NCBI GenBank assembly: GCA_031082005.1 | Contig: JAVHLR010000001.1 | Coordinates: forward strand, 439,251-503,250 | DNA length: 64,000 nucleotides | Reading direction: 5' to 3' | From: Patescibacteria group bacterium | GTDB lineage: Bacteria; Patescibacteriota; Patescibacteriia; 2-12-FULL-60-25 | Shown: piece after piece, positions 26,134 to 35,020 of the stretch | Position numbering within the stretch: the stretch's first letter is position 1 | Layout: the number at the start of each line of letters is the position of its first letter | Made by a program: the position numbers and the translations under genes | Notes under the pieces: model-generated | The model's database searches: none | What the model was told of the DNA's origin: nothing | What the model saw: the letters and a program-made list of their open reading frames with translations, nothing else

Positions 26134-27555
26134 ATGAGCATAAGTCCAGCTATGAGCAAGGATCTGTCAAAAGTCTTCAAAGCCTACGATATCCGCGGCC
26201 TTTCGCCCGAAGAGTTGAATGCGGATTTCGCCAAAAAATTAGGGCTTGCCGTCGCCGCCCATTTCAAACCAAGACGTGTTTTGGTAGGACGTGACATGCG
26301 TACCACGTCGCCTGTACTTGAGAGCATGCTGATTCAGGGTCTCACGGAGTCAGGCATCGACGTCGTGCGTATCGGTTTGTGTTCTACCCCCATGTTCTAC
26401 GGCCTGACCGGCCTCGCCCAGTCGTTGGAACCATATGACCTAGGCATCATGGTCACAGCTTCGCACAATCCGGGTATCTACAACGGGTTCAAGATCATCC
26501 ACGGAGATTGTCTGCCTGTCGGTCAGGGGAACGGGATGGAGGAATTGCGCGATGCGTATCTAAGTAGCGAACAGAAAAAAGCCGATCATCCCGGCACAGC
26601 CGTCGATGAACCTGGCTCGCTCGATAAATATATCGAGCTCGTCATCCGCTCCGCGAAACTTCCGTCAGACATGCCGCGGTTCAAAGTGGCGCTAGATGCC
26701 GGGAACGGCATGGCGGGCAGCGTCCTACCTCGCCTCTTGGAACGTCTGTCGTGGCTCGAGGCTTTGCCTATGTATTTCATCCCAGATGGGACTTTCCCCA
26801 ATCACGAAGCCAATCCGTTGAAGCAGGAGAATCTGGCCGAACTTATCGTCAAAGTCAAGCAAGAGAAATGCCACCTCGGCGTGTCTTTCGACGGCGACGC
26901 TGACCGTGTCGGCTTCATCGACGAAATGGGCGAGCCGGTGCCGGGTGATCTGATGACGGCTTTCCTTGCACAGGAAGTGCTCAAAGAGCATCCCGGAGGT
27001 AAAGTCTTGATGGATATTCGTGCTTCTTGGGCTGCACAGGAGGCGGTCAAGGAGGCGGGTGGGGAATTCGAGTTCAGCCGCGTAGGTCATGCTTTGATAA
27101 AAAAGCAGATGCGCGAGACCGATGCGATCTTCGCCGGTGAGATATCCATGCATATGTATTTCCGCGAGTTGTGGAATTGCGAGTGCAGCGATCTGGCGAT
27201 GCTCTTGGTGCTGCGCCGCATGGCCACTTCCGGAAAGACGCTATCCGAGCTCATCCAGCCGTTACGACGTTACAAGAACAGCGGTGAAATCAACTTCAAG
27301 ATCAGCGCCAAGGCCGAGGCGATCAAGGCTTTGAACGAGAAATACGCATCTCACGCTTCCTTTGTTTCCGAGCTGGATGGCGTACGCCTGGAATTCAAGG
27401 ATCAGAAAAGTCCGCAAGAAGACTGGTGGTTCAATGTGCGCGCATCCAATACCGAACCCTTGCTTCGTCTGGTGGTGGAAGCCCGGACAGACGAGACCTT
27501 GGGTCGCAGATCGGCAGAACTGAAAGAGCTTTTGGCTACGTATGTTGGTGCTTAA
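26134..27555 (+). CDS. manB: Phosphomannomutase/phosphoglucomutase
   Basis: A 473-aa alpha-D-phosphohexomutase. It has the catalytic phosphoserine loop TASHNPGIYNGFKI (Ser near 110), the metal loop DGDADR near 253, the sugar-binding GEISMHMYF (GEMSGH-like), and the phosphate-binding loop RASNTEPLLRL. The substrate loop E-I-S is slightly divergent. It interconverts hexose-1- and hexose-6-phosphates for cell-surface glycans. A second in-frame ATG at 26152 is possible. It overlaps the next gene by 14 nt. Confidence 0.92.
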   Translation: MSISPAMSKDLSKVFKAYDIRGLSPEELNADFAKKLGLAVAAHFKPRRVLVGRDMRTTSPVLESMLIQGLTESGIDVVRIGLCSTPMFYGLTGLAQSLEPYDLGIMVTASHNPGIYNGFKIIHGDCLPVGQGNGMEELRDAYLSSEQKKADHPGTAVDEPGSLDKYIELVIRSAKLPSDMPRFKVALDAGNGMAGSVLPRLLERLSWLEALPMYFIPDGTFPNHEANPLKQENLAELIVKVKQEKCHLGVSFDGDADRVGFIDEMGEPVPGDLMTAFLAQEVLKEHPGGKVLMDIRASWAAQEAVKEAGGEFEFSRVGHALIKKQMRETDAIFAGEISMHMYFRELWNCECSDLAMLLVLRRMATSGKTLSELIQPLRRYKNSGEINFKISAKAEAIKALNEKYASHASFVSELDGVRLEFKDQKSPQEDWWFNVRASNTEPLLRLVVEARTDETLGRRSAELKELLATYVGA

Positions 27556-28024
27556 GATATTTTTCTGGACGGGCGCGTTGTTCTCTCTGCTTGTCCTAAG
27601 TCTGATCGCAAAAGAACGGTTCTTTGGTTCCTACATTGTCACGCCCGGCTCTTGGCAGGTGGCCGAAGATTCTTGGCAGCCCTCGACCACGAGTACGTTG
27701 GATATCTTTTGGAGCGGCAAGGCCTGGAGCACCTGGTTCGAACCGAACGGCTTCTTGGTGAGATTTAGGTCCTCCGCCAGCCACAATCTCACTTCCTGCA
27801 ACATGCTGTTCGACAGACACAGGGTCTTGTTGGATCAGCTTGGTCTGAACGCATCCGACAACCCGACTGATTCCTATGATCAGCGGGTTGAAGTGATACG
27901 GCCTGGCGTGGTATATGAAGTCGGGCAGAATTCTTACATGGCCGGGGTTAATTTGGATGCCATACCCCAGAAAATCAGGTTGGATTGCCTGGAAGGTCAT
28001 GCCGAATGGCTGACCGGGTTCTGA
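27542..28024 (+). CDS. Single-pass membrane protein, unknown
   Basis: A 160-aa protein with one N-terminal helix (2-22) and a beta-rich outer part (SYIVTPGSWQVAEDSW, FEPNGFLVRFRSS, VEVIRPGVVYEVGQNSYMAGV). It sits between the phosphohexomutase (14-nt overlap) and murL (4-nt gap), so it is probably translated from the same mRNA. I do not recognise the family. Confidence 0.7.
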   Translation: MLVLKIFFWTGALFSLLVLSLIAKERFFGSYIVTPGSWQVAEDSWQPSTTSTLDIFWSGKAWSTWFEPNGFLVRFRSSASHNLTSCNMLFDRHRVLLDQLGLNASDNPTDSYDQRVEVIRPGVVYEVGQNSYMAGVNLDAIPQKIRLDCLEGHAEWLTGF

Positions 28025-28028
28025 AGTT

Positions 28029-29390
28029 ATGATCAAAGCAAATCAATTCGTATTCACCTCCTATCACGTCGACGAGACGGCCGGAATTTTTACTTTCCGT
28101 TATTCGGTAGAACTTGGAGCAGGGGATAAGATGGATTTTTCTGAATCATTAATCGTGCCGGATTTTGATGTCGACGCCTGGCATGCTATCCCTGAACCAC
28201 TGAAGCAGTCGGTTCTGCAGTCATTGCACTTGGCGCTAGGAGTCAGCTATTGGAAGATGCACTGCGCCAAACGCATGCGTATCGACGGATATTTTTTGTC
28301 GTCGGAGCAGGCTGAATTCTGGAACACGGTCTATACTAAAGGACTCGGTGAATTCTTTTTCCGCAACCAGATCGACTATCGCGGTTTGGTGGATTTTCCG
28401 TCATCTGATTTAGCCGTTCCTGGCGCCGTTGAACTATTAAGGCAGGATCGTTGCTTCGTCCCCATCGGAGGAGGCAAGGATTCAGCCGTGAGTCTCGAGA
28501 TGTTACGCCGGGGAGGATATGAACTTAAGCTCATATCGTTGGGTACATCATTTGTTCAACAACAGATGGCTAAGGCTGCAGACTTGGAGACTTTGGTGAT
28601 CAACCGCAAGTTGGACCAAAAAATGATCGACCTCTCCAGGCATAACGAAGTCTACAACGGACACGTACCGATCTCCATGATCTATTCTTTCGTCGGAGTC
28701 TTGGCGGCCCTGCTATACGATTACCGTTGGATAGTTTTTTCCAATGAGCGGAGCGCCGAAGAGGGAAATGTCGAATATTACGGCAACGTCATCAACCATC
28801 AATGGAGCAAGTCAGAAGAGTTCGAGAGGATGGTGCAGGCCTATGTAAAACAATACGTTACGCCGAGCGTCACACCATTTTCGCTCTTGCGTCCTTTGAC
28901 CGAGTTCGAAGTGGTCAGGCGCTTTGCCGCAGAGAAAAGATACTTCAAGGACTTTTCGAGTTGCAACCGCAATTTTGTCGTCGCTTCTGCCCAGCCGGTG
29001 TCTGAACGCGGAGCGTATTGGTGCTGTGCCTGTCCCAAATGTGCGTTCGTCTTTGCCATGCTATCCGCCTGGCTCGCGAAGTCTGATTTGATCTCGATCT
29101 TCGGACAAGATCTGTACTCAAGGCAGGAATTGCTTCCGCTCTTCAAGCAGCTCCTCGGTCTCGAAGACTTCAAACCGTTCGAGTGCGTAGGTGCACCAGA
29201 AGAGATGAAAGTTGCCATGCGCCGCGCCCACCTCACAGGCTCTTACGACGGCGAAGTCATCATGGAATATTTTACCTACCAGGTCGAAAAGACAGTCCCG
29301 AACTTCGCCAAGCTGGAGCGTGAACTGCTCGGGGCTAAGGACGTGGACAAGCTCCCTAAAGAGTTCAGGAAGCTGTATTTGGAAACATGA
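28029..29390 (+). CDS. murL: UDP-MurNAc-L-Ala-L-Glu epimerase MurL
   Basis: A 453-aa protein that matches, from memory of the Xanthomonas enzyme, the whole MurL pattern. LGVSYWKMHC and GLGEFFFRNQIDYRG are in the N-terminal domain. The PP-loop-like ATP site is PIGGGKDSAVS near residue 145. It also has NGHVPISMI, FSNERSAEEGNV, NHQWSKSEEFE, FSSCNRNF, the Cys pair CCACPKCAFVF, and KPFECVGAPEE. MurL uses ATP to convert the L-Glu of the nucleotide precursor to D-Glu. Its 3' end overlaps the MurD-like gene (ATGA), which is the partner expected for this route. Confidence 0.88.
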   Translation: MIKANQFVFTSYHVDETAGIFTFRYSVELGAGDKMDFSESLIVPDFDVDAWHAIPEPLKQSVLQSLHLALGVSYWKMHCAKRMRIDGYFLSSEQAEFWNTVYTKGLGEFFFRNQIDYRGLVDFPSSDLAVPGAVELLRQDRCFVPIGGGKDSAVSLEMLRRGGYELKLISLGTSFVQQQMAKAADLETLVINRKLDQKMIDLSRHNEVYNGHVPISMIYSFVGVLAALLYDYRWIVFSNERSAEEGNVEYYGNVINHQWSKSEEFERMVQAYVKQYVTPSVTPFSLLRPLTEFEVVRRFAAEKRYFKDFSSCNRNFVVASAQPVSERGAYWCCACPKCAFVFAMLSAWLAKSDLISIFGQDLYSRQELLPLFKQLLGLEDFKPFECVGAPEEMKVAMRRAHLTGSYDGEVIMEYFTYQVEKTVPNFAKLERELLGAKDVDKLPKEFRKLYLET

Positions 29391-30661
29391 TTATGCGATT
29401 CGAAGAACTTGAAGGAAAAAAAATTCTGATCCTCGGCTACGGAAAAGAGGGGAAATCGACCGAAAAGGTTTTGCGTGCCAAGCTCAAAGACCCGCAAATC
29501 GTGATTGCCGACCAGGCCGACGGTCCGGATTATCTATCAAAGCAGAATGATTGCGATATCGTCATCCGCACGCCCGGCATCCCGCTCCGCGATATCACCG
29601 CGCCGCATACGACTGCGACCAACCTTTTTTTCGGCAATATCCGCAATAAAGTCATCGGCGTAACAGGCTCGAAAGGCAAAAGCACCACTTCGTCGCTCAT
29701 TTATGCCATCTTGCAGCAGGCCGGTATCAAGTCGCGCCTCATCGGCAACATCGGAAAACCGGCGTTGGACGTCCTGCTCGACGAAATCGATCCCGAAGAG
29801 ATTTTTATCATGGAACTTTCGAGTTACCAGCTTGAGGATATCGAGCACTCGCCGCACATCTCCGTCATCACCAGCATCTTCCACGAACATTTGGATCACC
29901 ACGGAAGTCTTGAGGCATATTTCGAAGCCAAAGCCAGGATCTTGGACAAAGCTACGGCAGGTGATTTCTACGTTTATAACCCGACCTATCCCATGCTGGA
30001 TGCTCTCGCCAAGGTGATAGCGGCCAAAGCTGCTCTCGCCAAGGTCGCTCCGCCGCAGTTCGTGCCGTTCGTCGAATCCTTTCCGTTTGACGCCTCGCGG
30101 ATCAAGTTGGAGGGAGTACACAACCAAGAGAATATCCGTGGTGCAGCGACAGTGGCGCGGTTGCTCGGGGTTTCCGATGAAGATATCCGCCGAGCAGTCG
30201 AGGAATTCCAGCCCCTGCCGCATCGTCTGACCTTCATCGGCCAGTTTAAGGGCATTAAATTCTACGACGACGCGATCGCCACCGCGCCAGAGCCGACGAT
30301 TTTTGCCATCCAGACCCTAAAGGATGTCGATACAATCTTCCTCGGTGGCACAGACCGCGGATACGACTTTTCAGGCCTGGCTAAGGCCGTCGCGACTTCA
30401 GGTATCCGTAACGTCGTCCTTTTCCCGGATACCGGAGAACGCATCGCAAAAGCCCTTGAGGACTTCGGCGGAGAGTATGAGATATTGCGCACGTCCGACA
30501 TGCAGGAAGCTGTGGAATTCGCATATGCCTACACCGAACCAGGCAAGACCTGCCTACTTTCCACGGCTTCGCCAAGTTATTCACTTTGGAAGAACTTCGA
30601 GGAGAAGGGGGATGAGTTTGTGAGGTGGGTAAAAAAACTAGGGAACGACGCCTCGACATAA
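29387..30661 (+). CDS. murD2: UDP-MurNAc-L-Ala--L-Glu ligase (MurD2 type)
   Basis: A 424-aa Mur ligase with the ATP loop GVTGSKGKSTTSS, ELSSYQLE, the Lys-containing EAYFEAKARIL, and HRLTFIGQFKGIKFYDD. Where canonical MurD has NDSKATN, this protein has DDAIATAPEPT, the variant I associate with MurD2, which adds L-Glu rather than D-Glu. The ATGA overlap with murL supports the paired function. In the cytoplasm it would make UDP-MurNAc-L-Ala-L-Glu, which MurL then epimerises. A second possible start is at 29393. Confidence 0.82.
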   Translation: MIMRFEELEGKKILILGYGKEGKSTEKVLRAKLKDPQIVIADQADGPDYLSKQNDCDIVIRTPGIPLRDITAPHTTATNLFFGNIRNKVIGVTGSKGKSTTSSLIYAILQQAGIKSRLIGNIGKPALDVLLDEIDPEEIFIMELSSYQLEDIEHSPHISVITSIFHEHLDHHGSLEAYFEAKARILDKATAGDFYVYNPTYPMLDALAKVIAAKAALAKVAPPQFVPFVESFPFDASRIKLEGVHNQENIRGAATVARLLGVSDEDIRRAVEEFQPLPHRLTFIGQFKGIKFYDDAIATAPEPTIFAIQTLKDVDTIFLGGTDRGYDFSGLAKAVATSGIRNVVLFPDTGERIAKALEDFGGEYEILRTSDMQEAVEFAYAYTEPGKTCLLSTASPSYSLWKNFEEKGDEFVRWVKKLGNDAST

Positions 30662-30725
30662 CATTTTTAAAGAGTGCTCACTTGCTGCTCGGAATAGATT
30701 TCTGATGATTCAATCGCCCTCCCCC

Positions 30726-30751
30726 GTCATTCCCGCCTGCGCGGGAATGAC
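30726..30751. repeat. REP-like palindrome
   Basis: GTCATTCCCGC / GCGGGAATGAC, 11-bp stem with loop CTGC, between murD2 and rseP. This is the common dispersed intergenic palindrome found in many bacterial genomes. Confidence 0.7.
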
Positions 30752-30835
30752 AAAAAATTGAAATGATGAACACTGCGAAAAAAGGATTCTAACATGGTAA
30801 TGACAGACGATTGAATTTCCGCTACCCTCTCATCC

Positions 30836-31990
30836 ATGACTCTACTTATCTTTATCATCGTCTTGTCCGTTCTCGTCTTGATTCATGAGCTTGGGCATTT
30901 TTTGGCGGCGCGTATCTTTGGCGTAAAAGCCGCGGAATTCGGTTTAGGCTTTCCGCCACGGGCTATCGGCATGGTCAAGGAGAAGGGGAGGTGGAAAAAA
31001 GTCACCTCCCGTGACCAGACCGAATATCACAACACCATCTGGTCGCTCAACTGGTTGCCCTTCGGCGGCTTCGTCAAACTGAAGGGCGAAGAAGCGGATG
31101 GCGAGAACGAAAAAGATTCCCTCATCTCGAAACCGATTTGGCAGCGCCTCATCGTCATGGCAGCCGGCGTCGGCATGAACTGGATCCTGGCTGCAGTGCT
31201 TTTCTTCATCGTATTCACTATCGGTGTGCCAGCGGCCTTAGATGACGTTCCGGCTGGCGCGACAGTCACGGACAAAGCCATCGTCATCACCGCCGTATTG
31301 CCCGGTTCGCCGGCCGAAGAAGCTGGCCTCAAGCTCGGTGATCAGGTGCTTAAACTCGACGACCAAGCAATTCCGGATGAAGCCAAGCTGCGTGAAATCA
31401 TTAAATCCCAGGGCGATCGGGCATTTAAGCTGGGCGTAAGGACCTTTGAGGGCGAAAAAGAATATACTCTCCAGCCTCGCCTGATCGAAGAATTGGGTTA
31501 CTCCGGCATAGGCGTAGGATTGGCGGACGCGGGTACGGTCAAGCTCGGACCATGGCAGGCGATGCGCCAATCCGTCATCGTGACCGCCTTTATGACCAAA
31601 GAAGTAGTTTTCGCGTTCGGCGGACTTTTTAAGGACTTGGTCGTCGAGCGTAAAGTCACGCAAGACCTTTCCGGCCCGGTCGGTATCGCCATCATGACCG
31701 GTCAGGCGGCACGTCAGGGTATCGTCGTCCTGTTGCAGTTCGCCGCGATTCTGTCACTCAATCTTGCGGTCATCAACTTTTTGCCTATCCCGGCGCTCGA
31801 CGGAGGTCGCGCCGTCTTCCTCGCCATCGAAAAAATCCGCCGCAAGCCAATCAGCCGCAAGCTCGAAGTCGGCATGCACAACGTCGTTTTCATCCTGCTC
31901 ATCGCCCTCATAATCCTGATCACCGCCCGCGACCTGTTCCGCTACGGCGGCACGATCTGGAGCGGGGTAAGGGGATTGGTGGGGATGTAG
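30836..31990 (+). CDS. rseP: RIP zinc metalloprotease (RseP/site-2 protease)
   Basis: A 384-aa membrane protease. The first helix carries HELGHFLAAR. A PDZ domain spans about 130-225 (GSPAEEAGLKLGDQVLKL). The second metal-ligand helix is NFLPIPALDGGR, and a last helix is at about 345-365. It cuts transmembrane segments, for example of anti-sigma factors or signal peptide remnants. It stands alone here, without the usual dxr or cdsA neighbours. Confidence 0.94.
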   Translation: MTLLIFIIVLSVLVLIHELGHFLAARIFGVKAAEFGLGFPPRAIGMVKEKGRWKKVTSRDQTEYHNTIWSLNWLPFGGFVKLKGEEADGENEKDSLISKPIWQRLIVMAAGVGMNWILAAVLFFIVFTIGVPAALDDVPAGATVTDKAIVITAVLPGSPAEEAGLKLGDQVLKLDDQAIPDEAKLREIIKSQGDRAFKLGVRTFEGEKEYTLQPRLIEELGYSGIGVGLADAGTVKLGPWQAMRQSVIVTAFMTKEVVFAFGGLFKDLVVERKVTQDLSGPVGIAIMTGQAARQGIVVLLQFAAILSLNLAVINFLPIPALDGGRAVFLAIEKIRRKPISRKLEVGMHNVVFILLIALIILITARDLFRYGGTIWSGVRGLVGM

Positions 31991-32027
31991 GACGATCAAC
32001 GTAAATCATTATTCACTATCGAATCAT

Positions 32028-32573
32028 ATGGATGAACGAAAAATGGCTAGTCCAGACATAAGCGCGACGCCGGAGACGTCCTCCGCAGATGTGCAGACCG
32101 TACTTAATGGTTCCGAAACTTTCGCTTACTTCAAAAGCAACGGCATAAAACCACCAAGCGTGAAGAGCTGGAAAAAGGTTTTGAGCGAACTCGGGAAATC
32201 GACCGTCGAGGGCAATCTTAAAGCACTCAAGGCATACGCAGAAGAAACCAAGGATTCGAATCTGACAGACGCATTGCGCGACGTGAGTTTCGTGGTTACT
32301 GAAGACGTCTCCGAAATGGACTACGATTCGGCAAAAGACAAATATATCGCGCTTTTCGGCGAGAATAGGCAGCTCGAAGAACAGATTGGGGATTATGAAG
32401 AAAAGCTAGCTTCTCACCAGAAGGAATATGGAAACGACGCTGGTCATGCAGTGTATATCAATAAATTCGAAAGCAAGATCGCTGCAGCGAAAACGCGTTT
32501 GTTGGAAATCGAGGATCTAATCGAGAAATTGGAGGACGAATTCGGCCTGTCTAGCGATGTACTGGAAGAATAG
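32028..32573 (+). CDS. Cytoplasmic coiled-coil protein, unknown
   Basis: A 181-aa acidic, helical protein. Residues about 110-175 form a likely coiled coil (NRQLEEQIGDYEEKLASHQK and KIAAAKTRLLEIEDLIEKLE). No signal or membrane segment is present. The gene is followed by a strong terminator and is not part of an evident operon. I do not recognise the family. Confidence 0.7.
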   Translation: MDERKMASPDISATPETSSADVQTVLNGSETFAYFKSNGIKPPSVKSWKKVLSELGKSTVEGNLKALKAYAEETKDSNLTDALRDVSFVVTEDVSEMDYDSAKDKYIALFGENRQLEEQIGDYEEKLASHQKEYGNDAGHAVYINKFESKIAAAKTRLLEIEDLIEKLEDEFGLSSDVLEE

Positions 32574-32606
32574 TGCGGCATAAGAAGTTCTCTATCGGTC
32601 AAATTT

Positions 32607-32637
32607 AAAAAAGGCGGAAAAAGTGTCCGCTTTTTTT
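32607..32637 (+). terminator. Rho-independent terminator
   Basis: AAAAAGGCGGA / TCCGCTTTTTTT hairpin with loop AAAAGTG, ending in seven T. It closes the transcript of the coiled-coil gene. Confidence 0.75.
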
Positions 32638-32656
32638 GAATCTGAAACTCACATTA

Positions 32657-32686
32657 TTGACTCCAGTGTCTTTTTCCGTTTAGATT
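32657..32686 (+). promoter_or_regulatory. Sigma-70-like promoter of orphan gene A
   Basis: TTGACT (32657-32662), 18-nt spacer, TAGATT (32681-32686). The element including CTTTTTCCG in the spacer recurs at 33799-33828 before the similar orphan gene. Confidence 0.7.
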
Positions 32687-32714
32687 CTCGCGTACCTTCG
32701 GAAAGGGGATAGGC

Positions 32715-33737
32715 ATGAAAGAGATGGTCCAAGCAGTTGACGGACACAAGAATGTGAAACCTCTACAGGCGGACAACCGTCGCGTGAAGTACATCAAGGC
32801 CAAGTGCCTGGCAACGTATGGCCTCGAACAGCCGCTCCATTGGCTCAAGGGCCAGAAGGTTTCAGAAGTCCCTGACTTCGATACGTGGAAGCGACTGCTC
32901 GATAAGTTCACTGCGTGTATGGAAGAGACCCCCTGGGCGCACTTCCTGCACACCTACGGTGCTTTCCCGCCCGAAGAGTGGCTTACCGGCTGGCGCGGTG
33001 TCGGCCATCTGCTGGCTACGCTCCTGGATCCGACCAAGGTCGAGATTTTCGAAGCCGAGGTTGGGGAGCCGACCTACTACGTCGTTCCGCGCTCCTATCC
33101 CGACACGCTGTTCCTGCTGCGGAGTGACGGCTACTTCGATCGGATCGCCCTAGGCAAGCCAACGCTCGAGCCGAAATACGTCGGTCCGCTCCTGGAAGCC
33201 GCGGTTCTCCGAGCCTGGAACACTGAGGGCGCGCCGTTGCGGCTCGAAGCGCGGAAGCTCGTCTGCGATGCTTTCTACGACTCGATCCAGCGCCAGGTCG
33301 AGTCCTGGGAGGTCGAGTACAACCGTTCGACCGTCGCCTGCACCGTGTTCCAGGACCAGTTTCATTGGGGACCCGGCGTCCTGCGGACCGACAAGGTCGT
33401 AATCTGGCAGGTCGTCCAGGGGAAGATCGTGGCCGAGCTTTTCAGCGGCGACAAGTTTACGCCCGAATCGTTTCACGACGACGCGGTCCAACGGATTCCG
33501 ATGCTAAACCACACCGCTGACTCGCTCCTCTATGGCCACGAAAGGAGATTCCTCTTTCGCCGTCGATCCCTTGAGTTCATGTTGCAGAAATTCCATCGCG
33601 ACGTGACCACTCTGTGCGTGGTTCCGGTGAGCGCCGACGGCGAGATACCGAGGGAATTCATCCTCGTCGCGTCTCGTTCGTCTCTAAAGCACCCCAACCC
33701 CACCGACGGTGAACCTCTCCTTTGTCCCAGCATCTGA
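32715..33737 (+). CDS. Orphan protein A of a paired family
   Basis: A 340-aa soluble protein with a good SD (AAAGGGG, 6-7 nt before ATG). I do not recognise it. It shows distant similarity in layout to the next protein: a basic N-terminus, DTWKRLL, GVGHLLATLLDPTKVEIF (the neighbour has YLIASLLDRSDVEMY), LLEAAVLRAW (LEATLFSAW), a basic helix RFLFRRRSLE (WPFKRRILEHD), and a final hydrophobic strand. It has no signal peptide. It is expressed from its own promoter and followed by its own hairpin. Its GC and SD strength differ from the neighbouring housekeeping genes, which suggests recent acquisition. Confidence 0.7.
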   Translation: MKEMVQAVDGHKNVKPLQADNRRVKYIKAKCLATYGLEQPLHWLKGQKVSEVPDFDTWKRLLDKFTACMEETPWAHFLHTYGAFPPEEWLTGWRGVGHLLATLLDPTKVEIFEAEVGEPTYYVVPRSYPDTLFLLRSDGYFDRIALGKPTLEPKYVGPLLEAAVLRAWNTEGAPLRLEARKLVCDAFYDSIQRQVESWEVEYNRSTVACTVFQDQFHWGPGVLRTDKVVIWQVVQGKIVAELFSGDKFTPESFHDDAVQRIPMLNHTADSLLYGHERRFLFRRRSLEFMLQKFHRDVTTLCVVPVSADGEIPREFILVASRSSLKHPNPTDGEPLLCPSI

Positions 33738-33743
33738 ACTCCA

Positions 33744-33767
33744 GCCCTCCGATACTCCTCGGAGGGC
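33744..33767 (+). terminator. Hairpin after orphan gene A
   Basis: GCCCTCCG / CGGAGGGC with loop ATACTCCT, followed by TTACTCGT. The hairpin and flank (about 31 nt) are repeated exactly after orphan gene B. Confidence 0.65.
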
Positions 33768-33798
33768 TTACTCGTCATACTGATATCCGAGCTCATTG

Positions 33799-33828
33799 TT
33801 GACTCCCTCTTCTTTTTCCGATTAGATT
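33799..33828 (+). promoter_or_regulatory. Sigma-70-like promoter of orphan gene B
   Basis: TTGACT (33799-33804), 18-nt spacer with CTTTTTCCG, TAGATT (33823-33828). It is near-identical to the promoter at 32657. Confidence 0.7.
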
Positions 33829-33858
33829 CCCTCGTTCTTTTGGCAAGGAGAAAGGGAG

Positions 33859-34902
33859 ATGTCGCAAGGCTTGATGACATACCGCATTGACGGCCTAGAC
33901 CGTCGCCCCAAGAAGCCCAGTAACCGCGAAGAATTCATCCGTCGGAAGCTCGAGAAAAAGTACTCGGTTTTCGACCCTCCGCGCTGGATCGCTCAGCAAT
34001 CCGAGGCAGAGCAGCCAGGCGTTGATACTTGGCGCAAGATACTGCGCACGAATTTCCAGCTGCGGCTGTCAGATGAGGCGTCCTGGGTTGCTCTGATGCG
34101 CGAGTTTGGGGAACGTGTGCATTATCCCAAGGACCAGGCGCATGAATCAATGTTTTATCTTATTGCCTCACTCTTGGATCGGTCGGACGTGGAGATGTAT
34201 GCCAGGAGAGACGGTTTTTACCTGCTCGTGCCTGGACACGGGCGACTCATCGAATTCCGCGCTTCAGGAGTCGCTTCTGACAAGTCATATCGCATCAACG
34301 ATGTCGACTGCCAGGACGTAGAGTCCAAGATACTCATGCTCGAGGCAACTCTTTTTTCAGCCTGGGAATTCGGCGGTGGAGATCTGCGCAAGCGAGCACG
34401 CGACATGCTCTGTAAGCCATACGCTGAGAGCATCGCGGATGAAACGCTCCTCGCCGAGGAAGGCTTCAAACAGGTCACCATCCTCGGCAGCCGCGATTTC
34501 TTCAGCTGCGGTTTGGTTTCCGACGAGAGCTTCTCGCATCAGGCTGAGCGGGTGAGTATCGTGGTCATCTGGGAAAAGACCTCGAGCGGTTACGCGGCTT
34601 GGGCATTCGATCCTTGGCTTTTCAACCCCGACTCATTCAAAGAACCTAGACCTTCGAAGTTGGAGTCGTCGCAGTTGAGCGTCATTGAGCGTCTGCACGG
34701 TACGGTCGGTTGGTGGCCATTTAAGCGCCGGATCCTAGAGCACGATCTTCGGTTCTGCGATGTGTACAACCAAGGCATGGCTGTCAAAGCGTGTTGCGAA
34801 AACAAGCCCGGCGGACCAGCTTTGCCGTTCCAGACTATTCTCTTTGTCCGCAAGGATCGCCTCATGGAGCCTATGCCGGAAGGTGGTAGGGTGATTCTAT
34901 GA
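33859..34902 (+). CDS. Orphan protein B of a paired family
   Basis: A 347-aa soluble protein with an SD-like AAGGGAG immediately before the ATG. Shared features with protein A: a basic N-terminal stretch (DRRPKKPSNREEFIRRKLEK), DTWRKIL, a helix ending SLLDRSDVEMY, an acidic/hydrophobic LEATLFSAWEF segment, WPFKRRILEHD, and a C-terminal strand FQTILFVRKDR. No catalytic motif can be named. It is probably an ancient duplicate of protein A. Confidence 0.7.
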   Translation: MSQGLMTYRIDGLDRRPKKPSNREEFIRRKLEKKYSVFDPPRWIAQQSEAEQPGVDTWRKILRTNFQLRLSDEASWVALMREFGERVHYPKDQAHESMFYLIASLLDRSDVEMYARRDGFYLLVPGHGRLIEFRASGVASDKSYRINDVDCQDVESKILMLEATLFSAWEFGGGDLRKRARDMLCKPYAESIADETLLAEEGFKQVTILGSRDFFSCGLVSDESFSHQAERVSIVVIWEKTSSGYAAWAFDPWLFNPDSFKEPRPSKLESSQLSVIERLHGTVGWWPFKRRILEHDLRFCDVYNQGMAVKACCENKPGGPALPFQTILFVRKDRLMEPMPEGGRVIL

Positions 34903-34941
34903 ACTTTCAGACAAGACCACCTCGTACATGACAACAGCTTG

Positions 34942-34965
34942 GCCCTCCGATACTCCTCGGAGGGC
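34942..34965 (+). terminator. Hairpin after orphan gene B
   Basis: Same GCCCTCCG / CGGAGGGC hairpin and flank as 33744-33767. The next promoter begins 8 nt downstream. Confidence 0.65.
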
Positions 34966-34972
34966 TTACTCG

Positions 34973-35001
34973 TTGACAGAAGGACAATTCAGTGGTTCAT
35001 T
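34973..35001 (+). promoter_or_regulatory. Promoter of the first deoxyribosyltransferase-like gene
   Basis: TTGACA (34973-34978), 17-nt spacer, weak -10 TTCATT (34996-35001). SD GGAGG lies at 35009-35013. Confidence 0.5.
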
Positions 35002-35020
35002 CAGTCCCGGAGGATGAACC

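Noticed and set aside
30726-30751. GTCATTCCCGC palindrome as a specific regulator of rseP
   Set aside because: This is a widespread dispersed REP-like sequence and gives no evidence of specific control.
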